A stretch of 8,866 nucleotides of DNA from Lentisphaeria bacterium (GTDB taxonomy: Bacteria > Verrucomicrobiota > Lentisphaeria > Oligosphaerales > JAFGRS01): assembly GCA_016935045.1 (NCBI GenBank), contig JAFGRS010000959.1, forward strand, positions 1 to 8,866, in the 5' to 3' direction. A program made the position numbers and the translations under genes. Numbering within the stretch: position 1 is the first letter of the stretch; the number at the start of each line of letters is the position of its first letter. Below, piece by piece: positions 6,073 through 8,866 of this stretch. Below the pieces are notes generated by a model. It was given only the letters and a program-made list of their open reading frames with translations. It was not told the DNA's origin and ran no database searches.

Positions 6073-7563
6073 ATGACGTCACCACCTGAAGCCGCGGATA
6101 CCTTTCGCTGGTTCTTTGCCGAGGACGCCCCGGGCGCGTCGAAGGAGTCTCTGCGCTCGGGTGCGTGGACACGAGAGGCGGTGTTCGTCAAAGGGAACCG
6201 GCGGCGCTCGATTTTCCGGGTCCCCGGTGCCCCGGGCCTGATCGTCAAGGTCGACCGTCCCCCCGGCCTTGCGGATCGCCTCAAGGCCCTCTGGCGCAAC
6301 GCGGGGGCGAGGGAGTTCACCTGCCTGCGGGCGGTGGCGGCCACGGGCCTGCCGGTGCCCCGGGCGGTGGGCTGGGCTCGACGGGGAAGGGAAACCCTCT
6401 TCGCCGCCATCGACCTGGAGCCCTGCGAGAAACTGCGGACAGCCTGGGAACGGGCCCGGAACGACACCGGCATGCGGGAACGCCTGCTGCCCGCCCTGCA
6501 ACGCTTCGCCGCCGCCTTCGCCAGGGCCCGCATCGTGCACCCCGACATGCACACCGGGAACATCCTGGTCAAGGACGCAGGTTCCCGCACCGAACTCTTC
6601 CTCGTGGACCTTGCCGGGGCACGGGTCCTCCCCCCCGGAAGAGAGGCACGGCCCTGGCACACCGCGGGATGGCTGACGCAACTCGCCCCCGACCTGCGCC
6701 CCCACGAAGCCCGGCGCCTCCTCGACGCTGCCGGCCTCCTCACCCCCGGATCCCCCGCCAATGATCTCTGGCCCGAACTTCTCCGCCGGTACGGCCACGA
6801 GACGGCCAGGCGCTGGCGCGGACGCAGGTGCCGCCTTCTCGCCACAAGCAGCCTCTGCACACGCATCGAGGCACGCGAGGGGCTCTGGCTGCTGCGGCAT
6901 CCCCTCGATCCGACCGAGCTGATGGCGGCACTCCCCGGCCACCGGCGCCAGAGCGAGGTCGGGAACATGCTCAAGGTCGACCGCAAGCGACGCCTCAGCC
7001 GGGTCGCGCTGCCATCGGGTCCGGTGGTGGTGAAGGAGTTCGTCGGCCCCGGCCTGGGCCTGTGGCGCGCCGATCGCCGGAGTTGGTTCTGCCACTACCG
7101 CATGATGCCCGATGTCCTGCCGGTGTGCCGCTGCCTGGGATGGCTGCGCGGAGAGGATGGCCACGGCTACCTGGTGCTCGAAGACGTCGGCACCCGCAGC
7201 GTACGGGACGCGGCGGCCGGCCTTCCGGCAAGCGCTCGGCGACCGCTGTTGCGCGCCGCCATGCACCTGGTGGCCTGGCTCCACCTCCTCGGCATCCGCC
7301 ACCGGGACCTCAAGGCTACGAACTTCGTGCTCCGGGACGCGGGCAGGCCCGGGTTCCCCGTCACCCTGGTGGACTGCGACGCGGTGCGCTTCGACACCAC
7401 GCTGACGGATCGGGACCGCGCCCGGGCACTCCGGCAGTTCCTCGATAACCTCCCCCCCGGCGTCTCCTCCCGGGAAAAGCTCCGCGCGGCAGTTGCCTAC
7501 CGTCAGGAAGCCTGCCTGGACAGGGCCCGCCTGCGCCGAATCCTGCGGGCCGGGAACGTCTGA
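6073..7563 (+). CDS. Tandem-domain lipopolysaccharide (Kdo/WaaP-type) kinase family protein
   Basis: A 496-residue protein with two successive protein-kinase-like domains of the Kdo/WaaP type. These enzymes phosphorylate sugars of the LPS inner core on the cytoplasmic face. Domain 1 (about 35-250) has a candidate ATP lysine in GLIVKV (K59), catalytic HPDMHTGN (156-163, D158 and N163) and a metal-binding FLVDLAG (D179). Domain 2 (about 285-496) has VVVKEF (K321), HRDLKATN (410-417, D412 and N417) and TLVDCDAVRF (D434). Both copies keep the lysine, catalytic Asp, Asn and metal Asp, so neither is an obvious pseudokinase. No membrane helix or signal peptide is seen. ATG at 6073 is chosen; a TTG at 5986 in frame would add 29 low-complexity residues, and the ribosome site at 6073 is weak (GAGGGA, 14 bases away). 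The gene diverges from the sulfation operon. A sugar acceptor is inferred from the family; protein or lipid substrates are not excluded. Confidence 0.8.
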   Translation: MTSPPEAADTFRWFFAEDAPGASKESLRSGAWTREAVFVKGNRRRSIFRVPGAPGLIVKVDRPPGLADRLKALWRNAGAREFTCLRAVAATGLPVPRAVGWARRGRETLFAAIDLEPCEKLRTAWERARNDTGMRERLLPALQRFAAAFARARIVHPDMHTGNILVKDAGSRTELFLVDLAGARVLPPGREARPWHTAGWLTQLAPDLRPHEARRLLDAAGLLTPGSPANDLWPELLRRYGHETARRWRGRRCRLLATSSLCTRIEAREGLWLLRHPLDPTELMAALPGHRRQSEVGNMLKVDRKRRLSRVALPSGPVVVKEFVGPGLGLWRADRRSWFCHYRMMPDVLPVCRCLGWLRGEDGHGYLVLEDVGTRSVRDAAAGLPASARRPLLRAAMHLVAWLHLLGIRHRDLKATNFVLRDAGRPGFPVTLVDCDAVRFDTTLTDRDRARALRQFLDNLPPGVSSREKLRAAVAYRQEACLDRARLRRILRAGNV

Positions 7564-7697
7564 TGCAACGTGCCCCTCTGCCGTAGAGCAGCGCTCGAGC
7601 GGCCGAGTCGCGGGGCAAACGCCCACCAGGCCCCGACGTGTTCATCACAGGCGGCGCGCAAATGGCACGCCCGGAGGAGATGCGCTGGAGCCTGCCG

Positions 7698-7724
7698 CCT
7701 GCCTGTGCGTCGCACGCAGACAGG
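7698..7724. other. Imperfect hairpin between the convergent kinase and small-protein genes
   Basis: Arms 7698-7707 and 7715-7724 pair over 10 positions with one mismatch and one G-T wobble around a 7-base loop. It lies between the two convergent stop codons at 7563 and 7770. No T-run follows on either strand, so it may aid transcript ending only weakly or be chance. The remainder of 7564-7769 shows no gene. Confidence 0.25.
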
Positions 7725-7769
7725 TCCTCGGCGCTATGCGGAACGGACGCAGGTACGGCGGCGGCCCCT

Positions 7770-8051
7770 TCAGCGCTGGCCGACCCGGCCCGCCCAGTGG
7801 GAATTCATCTCCAGGATCCGTTCGCACAGGTCACAGTTTCCGCGCGACGGACACTCGTGGGTGCAGAAGGTCAGACGGAACTCCGCGGCCACGCGATGAA
7901 GGTGGTATTGGCTGAAATGCTCCAGAGCAACCTGCCAGCCTACATCCCGACCGGCAGCCTCGCTCAAGTACCACTTGTCCTCATCAATGGCGCGCCGCAG
8001 ATGCTCCCGCTGAGCCAGAGAAAACGCAAGAGCGCTGAAGCAACGGTTCAT
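7770..8051 (-). CDS. Small protein of unknown function with a four-cysteine cluster
   Basis: A 93-residue protein that I cannot assign to a named family. After a short N-terminus comes a mostly helical stretch with DEDKWYLSEAAGRDVGWQVA (23-42), then an HF..YHLHRVAAEFR region (45-59). A cysteine cluster follows at 63-76, FCTHECPSRGNCDLC, with spacing C-x3-C-x5-C-x2-C (C63, C67, C73, C76). Four cysteines with this spacing could bind zinc or an iron-sulfur cluster; this is inference. No signal peptide or membrane helix is apparent. ATG at 8051 is preferred because GGAG lies 10 bases upstream and a good promoter is at 8125-8153. The frame runs on to 8192, but that extension would cross the promoter. 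The gene converges with the kinase gene and is a separate unit from the sulfation operon. It has protein-like composition, unlike the overlapping frames. Confidence 0.7.
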   Translation of the reverse strand: MNRCFSALAFSLAQREHLRRAIDEDKWYLSEAAGRDVGWQVALEHFSQYHLHRVAAEFRLTFCTHECPSRGNCDLCERILEMNSHWAGRVGQR

Positions 8052-8124
8052 GACGCCTGTACTCCAGAAGGGGCGCTGCCGGAACAGCCCCCCGCAAGAA
8101 TCCCATGCACGAAGAACTCTGCAG

Positions 8125-8153
8125 ATTCTAACGTCAAGCGAGGGGAATCCCAA
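8125..8153 (-). promoter_or_regulatory. Sigma70-type promoter for the four-cysteine small protein
   Basis: On the minus strand TTGGGA (8153-8148, 4 of 6 to TTGACA) and TAGAAT (8130-8125, 5 of 6 to TATAAT) have an optimal 17-base spacer. An 8-base T-run (complement of A8156-8163) sits just upstream like an UP element. Predicted start near 8118 gives a leader of about 67 bases to the ATG at 8051. Confidence 0.5.
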
Positions 8154-8547
8154 CCAAAAAAAACAACGCCGGACGGAAGCACGGGGCCTCACAAGACGCC
8201 CCCCGCGCTGCCGCGCCCTACCGGCGGAGGCCCGGGGGCTGTTTTCCGGACATCCCCCCCTTGCGCCGGACCGGAAAACGCTCCCCCCCCGCCGTCGACC
8301 GCACGTTCCCCACCCCTACGCCGGTCCGAGATTAGGTTTTTCCGGGTTCTGCGGGTGGGATGGTGTAATGGGGAACGGTGGAACCGGGCGGGGCCGGCAA
8401 GAGGACCGGAAAGGCGGTGGATTGGCTGAAAGAGTGGGCGAGGTGGGTGGGAGCGGGCACAGCGGAGGGTGGTCCGGAGCGCTGGACTGCAACACCGCTG
8501 CGGGGCGTCGTGGGTATCATGGCGGTCCCGTGGGCACCGACAGAAGG
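8154..8547. other. Gene-free spacer with homopolymer runs, short repeats and strand-asymmetric base composition
   Basis: No credible gene is found in this stretch of nearly 400 bp. The plus strand is C-rich from about 8195 to 8320, with C runs of 7 (8254-8260) and 8 (8283-8290). It then turns sharply G-rich from about 8345 to 8480. GTTTTCCGG (8241-8249) and CCGGAAAAC (8271-8279) form a perfect 9-bp inverted repeat with a 21-base loop. GTTTTTCCGG recurs at 8336-8345, and GGACCGGAAA is repeated at 8268-8277 and 8403-8412. Long open frames here are low-complexity and run through the junction with the transposase remnant, so they are not called as genes. Confidence 0.5.
8436..8457 (+). other. Canonical G-quadruplex motif
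   Basis: Four GGG tracts on the plus strand (8436-8438, 8445-8447, 8449-8451, 8455-8457) have loops of 6, 1 and 3 bases, meeting the G3-N1-7 rule. A further GGG is at 8467-8469. It lies near the truncated end of the transposase remnant. Its formation in the cell is not shown. Confidence 0.45.
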
Positions 8548-8866
8548 TTGAGCCGCCTGGTAGGCGACCTCGGAGAACACCTTGCCTGCCCCGGCCTCGT
8601 AGAGCGCGTCCATGCCCCGTGCAACGGTGCTGTCATTGAAGGCTGAGGCCGGCAGCTCCACACCCAGCAGCAGCCGGCTGTCCTGCTGTTCGAAGAACTC
8701 CTCCAGCCGCTACAGCGGACTGCGCCCCGAGAGTGTGTCCAGAACCATGCCCTGCACGATCGTGCCCACACCCACGGCCATACCCGTGGGTACGACGCGG
8801 TTTACGGTCTGAATCAGGCCGATGCGCCGGCAAAACGCCGCCGCCACCAGCAGATGGTTCGCCTGC
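8548..8866 (-). pseudogene. Truncated, stop-interrupted IS1634-type (DUF4277) transposase remnant
   Basis: Read from the right edge on the minus strand, one frame gives QANHLLVAAAFCRRIGLIQT, then VNRVVPTGMAVGVG, TIVQGMVLDTLSGRSPL, a stop, then RLEEFFEQQDSRLLLGVEL and FNDSTVARGMDALYEAGAGK, ending FSEVAYQAAQ. This is the N-terminal domain of IS1634-family (IS4 superfamily) transposases, where relatives read GRSPLYRLEEFF. The stop (TAG at 8712-8710) therefore replaces the tyrosine codon. Similarity ends near 8548, well before the DDE catalytic domain, and only unrelated sequence follows. The extreme N-terminus probably lies just beyond the window edge. The remnant is non-functional as a transposase. 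A 109-residue frame (8661-8332) that begins after the stop is a chimera of remnant and spacer. The family call is from recalled motif patterns, not a search. Confidence 0.75.

Noticed and set aside
7638..8429. A 263-codon plus-strand open frame.
   Set aside because: It is antisense to the four-cysteine protein and runs into the gene-free spacer; composition is Pro/Ser/Arg low complexity and no ribosome site or motif supports it.
8332..8661. A 109-residue minus-strand open frame as an independent gene.
   Set aside because: Its first 40 or so residues are the post-stop part of the transposase remnant and the rest is spacer translated by chance.
1..8866. CRISPR arrays, tRNA or rRNA genes.
   Set aside because: No regularly spaced repeats and no tRNA-like cloverleaf or rRNA core sequence were seen on either strand.

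Overview
The window is GC-rich with dense coding and reads like a chromosomal segment of a proteobacterium, most likely a gammaproteobacterium. The reasons are a CysD plus fused CysN-CysC ATP sulfurylase, a CysQ-type nucleotidase and a WaaP/Kdo-type lipopolysaccharide kinase, which implies an outer membrane. The genus cannot be read from the sequence.

Layout: (1) 1-134 is non-coding and holds several perfect inverted repeats, including two overlapping alternatives. (2) 135-5813 is a tight minus-strand operon, in transcription order cysQ (5813-4971, TTG start), cysD (4950-4042), cysNC (3916-1907), sulfotransferase A (1903-989) and sulfotransferase B (992-135). Gaps are 20 bp, 125 bp and 3 bp, followed by a 4-bp ATGA overlap. 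(3) 5814-6072 is a divergent intergenic region with a candidate operon promoter, repeated GCAACC motifs and two palindromes. (4) 6073-7563, plus strand, encodes a 496-residue protein with two consecutive WaaP/Kdo-kinase-like domains. (5) 7564-7769 is intergenic with an imperfect hairpin. (6) 7770-8051, minus strand, encodes a 93-residue protein with a four-cysteine cluster and a good promoter at 8125-8153. (7) 8154-8547 has no credible gene but contains homopolymer runs, short repeats and a G-quadruplex motif. (8) From about 8548 to the right edge lies a decayed IS1634-type (DUF4277) transposase fragment, minus strand, broken by an in-frame stop and truncated.

How the genes work together: CysD and the CysN part make adenosine 5'-phosphosulfate (APS) from sulfate and ATP. 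The fused CysC part phosphorylates APS to PAPS. The two sulfotransferases would spend PAPS on acceptor molecules, and CysQ would remove the inhibitory product 3'-phosphoadenosine 5'-phosphate (PAP). No PAPS reductase (CysH) or sulfite reductase is present, so this operon looks dedicated to sulfation rather than cysteine synthesis. That resembles the NodP/NodQ/NodH logic of rhizobia. The divergent LPS-kinase-like gene suggests, by inference only, that the acceptor is a cell-surface glycan or lipid. Neither the acceptor nor the site of modification is visible here.
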